A stretch of DNA of 54,325 nucleotides from an uncultured Bacteroidales bacterium (GCA_902792895.1 CADBBK010000016.1:1-54325); one strand, 5' to 3'; counted from the stretch's first letter, positions 33,661 to 42,612 are shown. Program-made: numbers and translations. The notes: generated from the letters alone by a model not told the origin.

Positions 33661-35790
33661 TTAGGAATTTCTTAATTTCAGATTAACTCGCTGGCCGCGC
33701 CTGTAGGCCGTTCCCGCAGCGGGACTCTGGCTGGTCACCATACCCGAGCCCGAGAAGTTGACGGTCAACCCGGCATTCTCGAGCAGACGGATGGCCTCGC
33801 GCACATTCAGACCGATGACGTTGGGGACGCCTTTCTCGACCCGTGCCGGGGTGGCATAACGATGGGCCGACTTGACGTTGAGTGAGCGCTGGATGTTGTT
33901 CGCCATGTTGCTGCCCATCGATGCGAACAGCGTGGGATAAGGCTTGGCTCCCGACTTGGGAGTCTCCTTGGCGTAGTCGGGCGCTTCGCCCAACAGTCCC
34001 TTAGCATACATCTTGCGGGCGATATTCCTCATCACCATGCCGCTGCAGGCGCCGGCACCGCGGTCGGCACCCAGCATGAGCACGATGCAGGAGTACTTGG
34101 GCTTCTCGTAGGGGAAGAAGCCGCAGAAAGCCAAGCGCTTCTGCGTACCATACTGTCCCTTGGCATTGGTATAGGCGGTGCCCGTCTTTCCGGCAATCTT
34201 CACTGCCGAGTCCTGAACCCAGTGGCGGGCGGTGCCGTGCGAGCCCCACACCACGTCATAGAGCATGGTGCGCAACTTGCGGGCATTCTCGGGAGAGCAC
34301 ACCTGCTTGCGGATGTAGGTCACGGGAATGATCGAATCGGGTTCGCCTTCCCGCGAGAGTTTCTTGAACAGGTGGGGACGAACGAACTTGCCGTCATTGG
34401 CGATGGCGTTGTACATGGCCAGCGTGTACAATGGCGGGATAGTGGTTGCATATCCGTAGGCCTGACGCGTGAGCGACAGTTTATCCCAGTTCTTGTTTCC
34501 CAACTTGGGGTAGTTGGGCGGTGTCTCACCTGCGATACCCGAGTTGAAGGGGTCAAAGAAACCCATCTGCTCCAAACGCTGGCGGAAACCGCCGGGGTTC
34601 TGGCCATAGTCCTTGACGATGAGTTTGGCCATACCGATGTTGGACGACGTCTCAATGATCTCGCGAGGCGTACGGGTGGCAGCACCGTGGGGACGGTCGC
34701 TGATGTTGCGTCCGGCATACATCCAGTCCGAGCCGGTCGCAATCGGTGCATTGATGTCGGTGACGATGCCGTCCTCGAGGGCCACCATCATCGAGATGGT
34801 CTTGACTACCGAGCCCGGCTCATAGGCCAGCACGGCATGGTTGCGGCCCTCGATATAGGTGCCCGTCTTATCGTCAAGTTCCAGGTTGCTGATAGCCTTG
34901 ATTTCGCCGGTCTCGACTTCCATCAGGACACAGGTGCCCCAGCGTGCACCTGACTCGAGGCACATGTCGTTGAGGCAGTTCTCCACGATGTCCTGCAACT
35001 GCACGTTGATGGTCGTGGTGATATCATAACCCTTGACGGCGGGCACAATCTCGGCCCTGACGATGCTGTTGGTCAACTGGATGCTCTGGGCGATGCCGCT
35101 CTTGCCATACAACAGGGAGTCGAGCGCCATCTCCAGGCCCGAACGGCCATGTTCACTCGAGCTGAGGGAGTCCTGTCCCACGTTGCCGATACTGCGGGCT
35201 GCCATGTTGCCGTAGGGCTTGTAGCGGCGCGTCTGCTTCTCGGCATAGAAACCGTTCTTGTTCTTGGGGCGGCACAGGAAGGGGAAGTTGCGCAATCGCT
35301 CATACTGGTTGTGAGTGAGCATATAGGGGAAGAGTCGGTAGGAACGATTCTTGCGGCCCTTCTTGCCGTCGGGGGAAACCCGCTCGGCTGTTTCGAGGAT
35401 TTCCTTGCGGTCCTGAAGAATCTTCTGCTTCCACTCGATGGCGGTCCTCGAGTTGTCAAAGGCGGCCAAGCTGTCGCACAGCGGGTTGATGTCCTTCATC
35501 AGCACCGAGTCCTTGATGCCCTCGGTGAACCAGTCGATGCGGGGGATGTAAAACTGCAGGTTGGCTGCCAGCACCGTGCCGTCATCGGCCAGCAGTTTGC
35601 CGCGCTCGGGCTCGGTGGTCACTTTCTTCATCAGCACCTCGGCAGCCTTAGCGTTCCAAGCCTTGGCCTGGATGGCAGTGGTCTTGAACAGGCTCCATGC
35701 TATCGCCGACGAGAACAGCAGCATGAAACCCACCACCAGCGCGTAGCGGACGAGAATGTGACGTTTATTGGTATGTTGTTTGGTTGCCAT
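33661..35790 (-). CDS. ftsI: FtsI-type class B penicillin-binding protein with PASTA domain
   Basis: This 709-residue protein has an N-terminal membrane helix (about 14-34), a dimerisation domain (about 50-250) and a transpeptidase domain with all three active-site motifs: SVVK (Ser327, Lys330), SSN (382-384) and KTG (near 534). A C-terminal PASTA domain (about 640-709) includes GVPNVIGLNVREAIRLLENAGLTV and SQSPAAGTAYRRGQRVNL. It cross-links septal peptidoglycan with FtsW. Bacteroidota PBPs with a single PASTA domain are typical. Gene order places it between ftsL and murE. Confidence 0.95.
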   Translation of the reverse strand: MATKQHTNKRHILVRYALVVGFMLLFSSAIAWSLFKTTAIQAKAWNAKAAEVLMKKVTTEPERGKLLADDGTVLAANLQFYIPRIDWFTEGIKDSVLMKDINPLCDSLAAFDNSRTAIEWKQKILQDRKEILETAERVSPDGKKGRKNRSYRLFPYMLTHNQYERLRNFPFLCRPKNKNGFYAEKQTRRYKPYGNMAARSIGNVGQDSLSSSEHGRSGLEMALDSLLYGKSGIAQSIQLTNSIVRAEIVPAVKGYDITTTINVQLQDIVENCLNDMCLESGARWGTCVLMEVETGEIKAISNLELDDKTGTYIEGRNHAVLAYEPGSVVKTISMMVALEDGIVTDINAPIATGSDWMYAGRNISDRPHGAATRTPREIIETSSNIGMAKLIVKDYGQNPGGFRQRLEQMGFFDPFNSGIAGETPPNYPKLGNKNWDKLSLTRQAYGYATTIPPLYTLAMYNAIANDGKFVRPHLFKKLSREGEPDSIIPVTYIRKQVCSPENARKLRTMLYDVVWGSHGTARHWVQDSAVKIAGKTGTAYTNAKGQYGTQKRLAFCGFFPYEKPKYSCIVLMLGADRGAGACSGMVMRNIARKMYAKGLLGEAPDYAKETPKSGAKPYPTLFASMGSNMANNIQRSLNVKSAHRYATPARVEKGVPNVIGLNVREAIRLLENAGLTVNFSGSGMVTSQSPAAGTAYRRGQRVNLKLRNS

Positions 35791-35864
35791 TGGTTGTCAA
35801 TCTGTTTGTCTAATTACCTAAGATTGTATAACTGGTGATTATCTCTCCTGAACTAGCGTAAAAT

Positions 35865-36212
35865 TTATTTGGAGTTCAACTGGTAGGGCGGCTCCTTGGG
35901 GGCGCTCAGGCCCAGGTGCTTCTCGCTCATGCGCTTGGCCATCTCGCTCTCGAGAATCATCGAGTTGTAGTTAGCGCTGGAGTGTACGAGGTCGGTGCGG
36001 GCATCGCCCAATTGCTCCTTCAGGGAGATGTATTCCTGCATGTTGCTCTGCCACACAAACTTGTTGGCGATATAGGCCAGAGCCATCACCACCATGAAGA
36101 TGATGTACTTGGCATTGCGCTTGAAGAACTCAAGCGAAAGCAGACGGCCCTGAAACAGGATCTTGCCGGCTTTCTTTCCCGGCGTTGTGGTGTTTGTTCT
36201 TTTCTCACTCAT
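35865..36212 (-). CDS. ftsL: FtsL-like division protein
   Basis: ATG 36212 gives 115 residues (MSEKRTNTTTPGKK); a longer frame to 36293 would run into rsmH and is unlikely. One membrane helix (about residues 33-50, YIIFMVVMALAYIANKFVW) is followed by a helical coiled-coil region (QEYISLKEQLGDARTDLVHSSANYNSMILESEMAKRMSEKHLGL) and a short end. FtsL bridges FtsQ with FtsW/FtsI; homologues are poorly conserved, so the call rests on size, topology and position between rsmH and ftsI. Confidence 0.8.
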   Translation of the reverse strand: MSEKRTNTTTPGKKAGKILFQGRLLSLEFFKRNAKYIIFMVVMALAYIANKFVWQSNMQEYISLKEQLGDARTDLVHSSANYNSMILESEMAKRMSEKHLGLSAPKEPPYQLNSK

Positions 36213-36261
36213 AGTCGATAATTGATGCTTTAATGCTGATAAATAGCTGGGGTTAATGATA

Positions 36262-37188
36262 CTACTGATTACTATTTTTTTCCGGGGCGGCAATCAGCTC
36301 GGCCACACGCAGCTTGGCACTGCGCGAGCGAGGATTGCGCGCTACTTCTTCTTCACTGGGAACGATGACCTTGCCGGTCACGACACGCCACGGCGTGTTC
36401 ACGCGACCATAGAAGTCCTTTTCCTGACGGCCCTCGACATTGCCCGACCGCATGAAGTTCTTGACCAGGCGATCCTCGAGGGAATGGTAGGTGATGATGG
36501 CCAACCGGCCACCGGGGTTGAGCACCTCGAGGGACTGGGCGAGCAACTTGCGCAGGGCGTCAAGTTCGCCGTTGACCTCGATGCGCAGCGCCTGGAACAC
36601 CATCGACAGTTCCTTCTTCTCCTGTGAGGGCTTGAGCAGGGGACGCACCGCATCCACAAGTTCACCCGTCGTCGAGAGCGGGCGGGCGGCAACGATGGCA
36701 GCGGCCAAGCGACGCGACTGCCGCAGCTCGCCGTAGAGGTAGAGCACGTCGGCCAGGCGCTCGGCACTGTAGTTGTTGAGCAGTTCGCGGGCCGTGAACG
36801 AGGCGCTACGGTTCATGCGCATGTCCAACGGGGCATCGGCACGGAAGGTGAAACCTCGATTCACGTCATCGAAATGGTGAAACGACACACCCAGGTCGGC
36901 AAGAATGCCGTCCACACCATCGAGGCCGTAGTAGCGGACGAAATTCTTGAGATAGGCAAAATTGCCGTGGACAAAAGTAAAACGCTCATCATCCAGACGG
37001 TTCTCCCAAGCGTCCATATCCTGGTCCATACCCAGCAGACGGCCACCGGGGCCCAGGCACTGAAGGATAGCACGACTATGGCCGCCGCCACCAAAGGTGG
37101 CGTCGACATAGTTGCCATCGGGTTGGACCGCAAGCCCGTCAATGCTCTCCCGAAGGAGCGCAGGTATGTGATACTCAAATGTTTGCAT
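36262..37188 (-). CDS. rsmH: 16S rRNA m4C1402 methyltransferase
   Basis: I choose ATG 37188 (308 residues, MQTFEYHIPALLRESI) because the longer frame starting at 37245 would begin inside the -7 promoter. The SAM site is YVDATFGGGGHSRAIL, with DLGVSFHHFDDVNRGFTF and ITYHSLEDRLVKNFM following, all typical of RsmH (MraW). It is the first gene of the dcw operon here; mraZ, often directly before it in other bacteria, is absent from the 470 bases upstream. Confidence 0.95.
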   Translation of the reverse strand: MQTFEYHIPALLRESIDGLAVQPDGNYVDATFGGGGHSRAILQCLGPGGRLLGMDQDMDAWENRLDDERFTFVHGNFAYLKNFVRYYGLDGVDGILADLGVSFHHFDDVNRGFTFRADAPLDMRMNRSASFTARELLNNYSAERLADVLYLYGELRQSRRLAAAIVAARPLSTTGELVDAVRPLLKPSQEKKELSMVFQALRIEVNGELDALRKLLAQSLEVLNPGGRLAIITYHSLEDRLVKNFMRSGNVEGRQEKDFYGRVNTPWRVVTGKVIVPSEEEVARNPRSRSAKLRVAELIAAPEKNSNQ

Positions 37189-37222
37189 AATATAACGACA
37201 TTGCCAAAGCGTGTGTTGTTCT

Positions 37223-37250
37223 TCCCGAGTTTTTCGGGACTTCAAAGGTA
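37223..37250 (-). promoter_or_regulatory. dcw operon promoter (-7 TACCTTTG) and 5-prime hairpin
   Basis: The minus strand reads TACCTTTG at 37243-37250; a TCCCGA/TCGGGA stem-loop (about 37223-37239) follows immediately and would sit at the first bases of the mRNA. It is the only visible strong promoter for the 15-kb division cluster. The leader to the rsmH start is roughly 47 bases. Confidence 0.65.
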
Positions 37251-37626
37251 CAACTTTTTTTTCAATGGTTTACAATCAAAAAGAAGAAATTTACAATTTT
37301 GAAAATATTTTTATTGACAGGGCTGTTAATAAATTCCTAAGTATTTATTTTCAATCACTTAGAAACTGAGTTTACAAGTGCAAAATAGCTGTTCACAAAA
37401 GTAACCCAATGGGCCATAATGCTGTTCCTCAAAATTAACGAGCAAGCATCGTGCCAAGCCGCCACACCCGCCTTCAAGCAGTGCACTACACCACACAGCA
37501 CGCTATGAGAGAAACACTTACAAAAAATATTGCATATTGCATTGAATTACAGGTAGTTAATTGTTTCCCGGTAAAAAAGTACAAAAATTTTTTACCGAAA
37601 TCTATAGCAACTTAAAAAAAAAGGCC
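37251..37626. other. intergenic region between dcw operon and lrp-type gene
   Basis: No supported gene. It is AT-rich in both halves with a CTAAGT/ACTTAG inverted pair near 37336-37362 that might be an operator, but nothing proves it. Confidence 0.4.
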
Positions 37627-37634
37627 TACATTTG
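37627..37634 (+). promoter_or_regulatory. -7 element TACATTTG for Lrp-family gene
   Basis: TACATTTG is 26 bases before the ATG at 37661 and fits TAnnTTTG. Confidence 0.6.
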
Positions 37635-37660
37635 CAATATGATAATAAACATATGATTTC

Positions 37661-38125
37661 ATGGAAAAAATTGACACGCTTGACAAGAAAATTCTGGAGA
37701 TTATAATGAACAATGCGCGCATCCCCAGCAAGGATGTTGCTCAGGTATGCGGTGTATCGCGCGCCGCTGTTCATCAACGCATCCAGCGGCTCATCGATGA
37801 TGGTGTCATTACCGGCTCGGGGTACAACGTGAATCCCAAGCTGTTGGGGTACTCCACCTGCACCTTTATCGGTCTGACCCTTGAGCGCGGTTCAATGTAC
37901 CGCACGGTGGTGCCCGAACTCTTGAAAATCAAGGAAGTAGTAGAGTGCCACTTCACTACCGGCCACTACACCATGATGATTAAGGTCTATGCCCGCGACA
38001 ACGAGCACCTGATGTCGCTCGTCAACGACCACATCCAGCACATCGAGGGCGTTGCCGCCACCGAGACGCTCATCTCGCTCGAGCAGAGCATCAGCCGCAC
38101 ATTGCCCATCTACTACAATGATTGA
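37661..38125 (+). CDS. Lrp/AsnC-family transcriptional regulator
   Basis: This 154-residue protein has an N-terminal winged HTH (about 5-55, LDKKILEIIMNNARIPSKDVAQVCGVSRAAVHQRIQRL) and a C-terminal RAM ligand domain (about 65-140, with GHYTMMIKVYARDNEHL). Family members sense amino acids as octamers and bind their own promoter. It stands alone between the divergent dcw operon and manC; its targets cannot be read from the window. Confidence 0.92.
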   Translation: MEKIDTLDKKILEIIMNNARIPSKDVAQVCGVSRAAVHQRIQRLIDDGVITGSGYNVNPKLLGYSTCTFIGLTLERGSMYRTVVPELLKIKEVVECHFTTGHYTMMIKVYARDNEHLMSLVNDHIQHIEGVAATETLISLEQSISRTLPIYYND

Positions 38126-38232
38126 GCAGTGACGGCGCATCAATTGTAACAATGACAGAAACCACGAGCACAGTCCACACGATTGTGTGTAATTCGACGT
38201 GCGTTGACCATCATTATATTGTTTTTTATTTG

Positions 38233-38240
38233 TACCTTTG
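38233..38240 (+). promoter_or_regulatory. manC -7 element TACCTTTG
   Basis: TACCTTTG lies 79 bases before the manC ATG; a TTG at 38204-38206 is somewhat far for a standard -33. Confidence 0.55.
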
Positions 38241-38318
38241 CCCATGGAATTGACTGAGGCTTGACAGTGACACTGTTGCTGCTGCCCGATACACACTAAA
38301 CATTAATTCATCACATCA

Positions 38319-39398
38319 ATGGATAACAACCGATATTGCGTTATCATGTGCGGCGGCGTGGGGAGCCGGTTTTGGCCCTTCAGCAAAGCTGCCATGCCCA
38401 AACAGTTCATCGACTTTTTCGGCACGGGAAGGAGCCTGCTGCAGACGGCATTTGACCGCATGCAGGGCATTGTACCCGTGGATAACATCATCCTGATTAC
38501 CAACGAGATATACGAGCCGCTCATCAAGGAGCAACTGCCCGAAATCAAGGATGACCAGATTCTGCTCGAGCCCGCTCGCCGCAACACCGCACCGTGCATT
38601 GCCTGGGCAGCCCACCACATCAAGGCCATCAATCCCGACGCCCGCATGATGGTAGCCCCCAGCGACCACCTCGTCATCAATGTCGAGAAGTTCAAGCAGA
38701 GCGTCGTGGACGCCTTTGACTTCATCGAGCAACGTGATGCGCTGCTCACGATGGGCATCAAACCCAGCCGTCCCGAAACGGGCTACGGCTACATCCAGGT
38801 GGGCGAACACGTCGACGGCAAATTCTATTCGGTAAAGACGTTCACCGAGAAGCCCGACGAGGACCTGGCACGCGTGTTTCTCAGGTCAGGTGAGTTTTTC
38901 TGGAACTCGGGGATGTTCTTCTGGAGTGCCGACAGCATCCTGAAGGCACTGGACAACTATGCCCCCGAGGTCAACGCCGCCTTTGAACAGGGCAAGCAGT
39001 ACTTCGGCACACCGCAGGAGATGGATTTTATCAATGCGCAATTCGAGGCCTGCCCAAGCATCAGCATCGACTTTGCTATCATGGAAAAGGCGCCCAATGT
39101 CTATGTCGAGACGGTGGACTTCGGGTGGAACGACCTGGGCACCTGGCGGTCGCTGTACGACCACTCGCCCAAGAACAAGGACGGCAATGTCACCCAGAAC
39201 TGCAAGGCCCTCATGTTCAACAGCCACAACAACATCGTTGCTATCAAGGGCGATAAACTGGTGGTTGCTTCGGGACTAGAGGGCTACATCGTTGCCGATG
39301 TGGACGACGCCTTGCTGATTGTCCCCCTCGAGGAGGAGCAGAAAATCAAACTCTACGTCAATGCGGTAAAGTCCAAGTTTGACGACAAGTATCTCTAA
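38319..39398 (+). CDS. manC: mannose-1-phosphate guanylyltransferase
   Basis: This 359-residue enzyme makes GDP-mannose from GTP and mannose-1-phosphate. The nucleotidyl signature CGGVGSRFWPFSKAAMPKQF (about 11-30) is clear, followed by EPARRNTAPCIAWAA, APSDHLV, ETGYGYIQVG, FTEKP and FWNSGMFFW. No C-terminal phosphomannose isomerase domain is present, so it is the single-function form. GDP-mannose feeds surface glycans or fucose synthesis. Confidence 0.94.
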   Translation: MDNNRYCVIMCGGVGSRFWPFSKAAMPKQFIDFFGTGRSLLQTAFDRMQGIVPVDNIILITNEIYEPLIKEQLPEIKDDQILLEPARRNTAPCIAWAAHHIKAINPDARMMVAPSDHLVINVEKFKQSVVDAFDFIEQRDALLTMGIKPSRPETGYGYIQVGEHVDGKFYSVKTFTEKPDEDLARVFLRSGEFFWNSGMFFWSADSILKALDNYAPEVNAAFEQGKQYFGTPQEMDFINAQFEACPSISIDFAIMEKAPNVYVETVDFGWNDLGTWRSLYDHSPKNKDGNVTQNCKALMFNSHNNIVAIKGDKLVVASGLEGYIVADVDDALLIVPLEEEQKIKLYVNAVKSKFDDKYL

Positions 39399-39423
39399 CC
39401 TAACGCCATAACATAACGATTCA

Positions 39424-39461
39424 GCCACGGGATCCATGTCGATTGACATGGGTCCCGTGGC
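39424..39461. terminator. bidirectional hairpin between manC and ssb
   Basis: CCACGGGATCCATGTC (39425-39440) pairs with GACATGGGTCCCGTGG (39445-39460) with one wobble and a 4-base loop, plus an outer G-C pair. It lies between two convergent genes. Confidence 0.7.
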
Positions 39462-39500
39462 CGTATTCAGTTCAGAGCGACGCAGACCGCGACCAGGATG

Positions 39501-39881
39501 TTACTGGACAGGCTGCTGCGGTTGCTGGTTGGGTGCTGAAGCCTCGCGGGGGCGCTGGAGCAACTCAAAGTTGTCCACGTAGATCTCGGTAGTGTAGCGT
39601 TTCACCTTGTTGGCATCTTCCCATGAGCGGGTGCGCAGGCGTCCCTCAAGATAAATCTGAGTGCCCTTGGTGATATAACGCTCGGCAATCTCGGCATTTT
39701 TTCCCCACATTACGATGTTGTGCCACTCGGTGCGTTCGGGCACCTTTACACCGTTGGCGTTGGTGTAAGCGCGATCGGTAGTGGCGAGCGTGAATGATGC
39801 TACGGGCTGATTTTGTGCAACATAGCGCACATCCGGGGCTTTGCCCACACGGCCCAGCAGAATGACTTTATTAACTGACAT
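39501..39881 (-). CDS. ssb: single-stranded DNA-binding protein without acidic tip
   Basis: This 126-residue protein is an SSB OB-fold: MSVNKVILLGRVGKAPDVRY, ASFTLATTDRAY, ERTEWHNIVMWGKNAEIAERYITKG, YLEGRLRTRSW. It protects single-stranded DNA during replication and repair. After the fold there are only about 20 residues, ending QQPQQPVQ; the usual acidic C-terminal tip (for example DDLPF) that recruits partner proteins is missing. This could be a secondary SSB. Upstream no strong promoter is seen. Confidence 0.9.
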   Translation of the reverse strand: MSVNKVILLGRVGKAPDVRYVAQNQPVASFTLATTDRAYTNANGVKVPERTEWHNIVMWGKNAEIAERYITKGTQIYLEGRLRTRSWEDANKVKRYTTEIYVDNFELLQRPREASAPNQQPQQPVQ

Positions 39882-39960
39882 GACTTAACGATGTTAATAA
39901 TGTTTGTTGATATATATGATAACTTATTGTGTAATCTGATTCTAGTGGTTTATCGACCCG

Positions 39961-40920
39961 TCAGCAACCGGTACCTTTCAGGGTAAGCCCTGCCCGCTCA
40001 TGCAAGCCGAATAGCAGGTTCATGGCATGTACCGCATTACCGGCAGCCCCCTTGAGCAACACGTCGGTCACGGCATGAATGGTGAGTTCGGCACTGCGGT
40101 CATCTTTCTCGAGGCGGATGAGGCACTTGTTGGTGTTCTCAACATCGGCCGTGACGATGGGGCGGTCAACCATGAACACGAAGTGGTGGTCATCGTAGTA
40201 CTCCTCATAGAGTTGTCGTATCGCCTCCTCATCAACGCCGCACTTCATGCGGACTGCCACCGCCAGCGTGCGCCGCTCGGCAAGCGGAGTCACGGTGAGT
40301 GACAGGGGTTGATCAAAGCTTGACTGGCACTGCCGCAAGGCCAACATGATTTCCTGCTGCTGGTCACGGGCCCATACTTCAAGGGGCATGTCGTCCATGG
40401 TCTCGCCGCTGGGCAACAAGGCACTTGTGCCCAGGGCCACATGCAACCTGAGCGGATTGTTGAGCATCAGGTTGCGCGCCAACGGCATCAGTGCTAGCAA
40501 CGCTACGGCAGCAGCACTACCCGGCACAGTCACCTGGCGGGTGTCATGCACGAGCATGCGGCGCTGCATCTCACTCATGCCATAGGCCCATGGTTTGTCA
40601 GGTCCATTATCCAGATTGTGGCTGCCACTCAGGTCGATGACATGCAAGTCATCTGAGAGCACAAGACCCTGCAACTGCGCCGTCACAACGGAGCGTCGGT
40701 CACACATGAAGATCACCGACACCTCATCGGCACACTCGCCACGAGCACTCACCACGAGGTCGCTCTCGCCGACGATGCCCGGCACCACCTGGTCGAGCCG
40801 CATCCCGCGACAATCGCCGTCGCACACCCACTTCAACTCCACATCGGGATGGTTGATGAGGATGCGCACCAGTTCAGCGGCACGCAGGTTGCCACACCCA
40901 ATAATGCCTACCTTAATCAT
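39961..40920 (-). CDS. ArgC-like protein lacking the catalytic cysteine
   Basis: The start is ATG 40920 (319 residues, MIKVGIIGCG); the frame open to 41046 would overlap argR. The length and layout match N-acetyl-gamma-glutamyl-phosphate reductase: VGIIGCGNLRAAELVRILINHP at the start, HVIDLSGSHNL, AYGMSEMQRRML, and a C-terminal VTDVLLKGAAGNAVHAMNLLFGL. But the active-site segment PGCYPT of ArgC reads PGSAAA, so the cysteine position is Ser135, and the NADP loop GxTGxxG is GCGNLRA. As seen, the usual reduction is unlikely. It overlaps argR by eight bases, so the two are co-expressed. It may be a regulatory or repurposed paralogue, with the true argC elsewhere. Confidence 0.75.
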   Translation of the reverse strand: MIKVGIIGCGNLRAAELVRILINHPDVELKWVCDGDCRGMRLDQVVPGIVGESDLVVSARGECADEVSVIFMCDRRSVVTAQLQGLVLSDDLHVIDLSGSHNLDNGPDKPWAYGMSEMQRRMLVHDTRQVTVPGSAAAVALLALMPLARNLMLNNPLRLHVALGTSALLPSGETMDDMPLEVWARDQQQEIMLALRQCQSSFDQPLSLTVTPLAERRTLAVAVRMKCGVDEEAIRQLYEEYYDDHHFVFMVDRPIVTADVENTNKCLIRLEKDDRSAELTIHAVTDVLLKGAAGNAVHAMNLLFGLHERAGLTLKGTGC

Positions 40921-41479
40921 CAACTGCGGGCTGTGACGAGCCCATGATTGGAGAGTTCTTGGGCATGAACTGCTCAAACACTTCCCTAGCCTGCTCATGG
41001 GTAACACCCTCGGCGAGGATGGCCACCACGGTGTCGGCGCCGGCAATGGTACCCAGCACCTCGGCGGGACGGCTCATGTCGATGTCATAGGCCAAGCCAG
41101 GTGCATAACCGTTGCGCGTCTTGATAACGGCTAGGTTACCCGAGAACTTCAGCGAAACCAGACCCACCTGCTTAGCGGCGTGAGTATCGGTCTGACGCAT
41201 ACTCAACAACCTGTCCTGCAACTGGTTGGTATCGGGGATAATATACATGTACGTGTTGCGGTCGGTAGCCACCTTGGAAATCTTCAAGGCCTTCAAGTCG
41301 CGCGACAAGGTTGCCTGAGTCACGTTGATGTTGTGCTCACGCAACATGTCAGCCAGTTCACTCTGGCTGCCGATGCAATTCGTTCTGATCAAATCGGTGA
41401 TCAGCTGTAAGCGGTCACGTTTTCTTTTCACGAGTACTTTCTTTTTTCTAGGTTTCTTGGTTAATGTTGTTGTTTCCAT
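40913..41479 (-). CDS. argR: arginine repressor
   Basis: This 188-residue protein starts with a basic N-terminal stretch (KKPRKKKVLVKRKRDR), then a winged HTH (about 25-85: IRTNCIGSQSELADMLREHNINVTQATLSRDLKALKISK) and the arginine-binding oligomerisation domain (about 110-180) with GNLAVIKTRNGYAPGLAYDID and LGTIAGADTVVAILA. Hexameric repressor or activator of arginine genes. It lies upstream of and overlaps the ArgC-like gene. Confidence 0.92.
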   Translation of the reverse strand: METTTLTKKPRKKKVLVKRKRDRLQLITDLIRTNCIGSQSELADMLREHNINVTQATLSRDLKALKISKVATDRNTYMYIIPDTNQLQDRLLSMRQTDTHAAKQVGLVSLKFSGNLAVIKTRNGYAPGLAYDIDMSRPAEVLGTIAGADTVVAILAEGVTHEQAREVFEQFMPKNSPIMGSSQPAVDD

Positions 41480-41511
41480 TTGAACGATATACTTAAAATT
41501 TGGTACGCATG

Positions 41512-41519
41512 CAAAGGTA
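41512..41519 (-). promoter_or_regulatory. argR -7 element TACCTTTG
   Basis: The minus strand reads TACCTTTG 33 bases before argR; a CAA-rich stretch near 41532-41541 may carry the -33 element. The rest of the 41480-41867 gap is AT-rich and holds only the divergent promoters. Confidence 0.6.
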
Positions 41520-41814
41520 ATTACTTTTTCGCAAATACAACAACATATTTATAGATTTTCTTGCCACTTTTCCATAGTTTTACTGAATTTTAATAGAATA
41601 TTCATCATATTCGGTAAGGGGCCCAAGCCATTTACACATTATATATAATTTACTAGACAAATCATGATGAGAACAGAAAGTGTATATCGGAATTCGTTCG
41701 GAGACCGTCTGTAAAATGGGGCGACGATAGTTCTGCGTAGCGGCCATCAGCCAGGTTGGATGCACGAAACGTAAAAAAAGCACAGGATGACTTGAATTTT
41801 TCCCCCAAAAAATG

Positions 41815-41822
41815 TATCTTTG
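41815..41822 (+). promoter_or_regulatory. -7 element TATCTTTG for zinc-ribbon gene
   Basis: TATCTTTG with a TTG (41792-41794) 20 bases upstream; the start at 41868 is 46 bases downstream. Confidence 0.6.
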
Positions 41823-41867
41823 TATTGATATATTTACTCACATAAACCAACTAAAAGAATAAAAGTT

Positions 41868-42482
41868 ATGATTCCCGGAAACGCTCAAATTCTTACATGC
41901 CCCCATTGCCACGCCCACAAGGAGGTCATGAGTTTAATGTCAGGCAACACCTTCGGACAAAAAGTATGGTCAGACAACAAGAGGATTGCACCGATGCTCC
42001 CACAGGTATCGTTTGTACAGAAGTGCCCCTCATGCAATGGCTACTTCTTGATGTCGAGGCAAGAGCCCGATTATGGCAGCAGAAGTTCGTTTGAATTAGG
42101 CGACCTCAGCTACCCTGAGACAAAGGAAGCATGGATATCGCTGAAAGACATTCCCGACCTGACGGAAAACGAGCGACTGTCAATGCTGATTATGCAGGTG
42201 TGGGCCTACAATGATAAGTTCACACGCGAAACCACAAACCCTGTCCCTCGCGAAGAACAAGCCTACATCAACGGCATCATTGACCAGTTGCTGAACTTGG
42301 ACAAAGTAGACACCCTGTTAAAAGCCGAACTACTGCGGGAAGCCGGACGATTTGATGAGTCGATGCAACTGCTCGACAATTATTCGACCGATGATAGTTT
42401 CCTGAATAAGCTTCAAGCAAAAATCCGGAAACAGGTCCAGGCTTCGGACACGCGGCCGTTCTTGATTTCCGCTATGTTTTGA
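41868..42482 (+). CDS. zinc-ribbon protein of unknown function
   Basis: This 204-residue protein has two CxxC pairs, CPHC (about 11-14) and CPSC (about 53-56), consistent with a single N-terminal zinc ribbon. A helical region follows (about 85-200), perhaps TPR-like, for example LRVDTLLKAELLREAGRFDESMQLLDNYS-type helices. No enzyme motif or membrane helix is seen. It is transcribed alone and ends before a converging hairpin. I do not recognise a named family. Confidence 0.75.
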   Translation: MIPGNAQILTCPHCHAHKEVMSLMSGNTFGQKVWSDNKRIAPMLPQVSFVQKCPSCNGYFLMSRQEPDYGSRSSFELGDLSYPETKEAWISLKDIPDLTENERLSMLIMQVWAYNDKFTRETTNPVPREEQAYINGIIDQLLNLDKVDTLLKAELLREAGRFDESMQLLDNYSTDDSFLNKLQAKIRKQVQASDTRPFLISAMF

Positions 42483-42540
42483 TTTCCGCTCATGGGCCTG
42501 ATTGCTCTATGGAGCATGACGTGCCCAGCCGCGCCACTTG

Positions 42541-42610
42541 ACAGTTGTATCGAGGGGAGTAGCGATTTGCGGGTGCATTGCCTGCACGCGGTTTCCCTCG
42601 AGACAACTGT
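42541..42610. terminator. long inverted repeat between convergent genes
   Basis: ACAGTTGTATCGAGGG (42541-42556) pairs with CCCTCGAGACAACTGT (42595-42610) except for two central bases; an inner GTGCA/TGCAC hairpin sits in the loop. It follows the zinc-ribbon gene and abuts the patatin stop. Confidence 0.65.
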
Positions 42611-42612
42611 TT

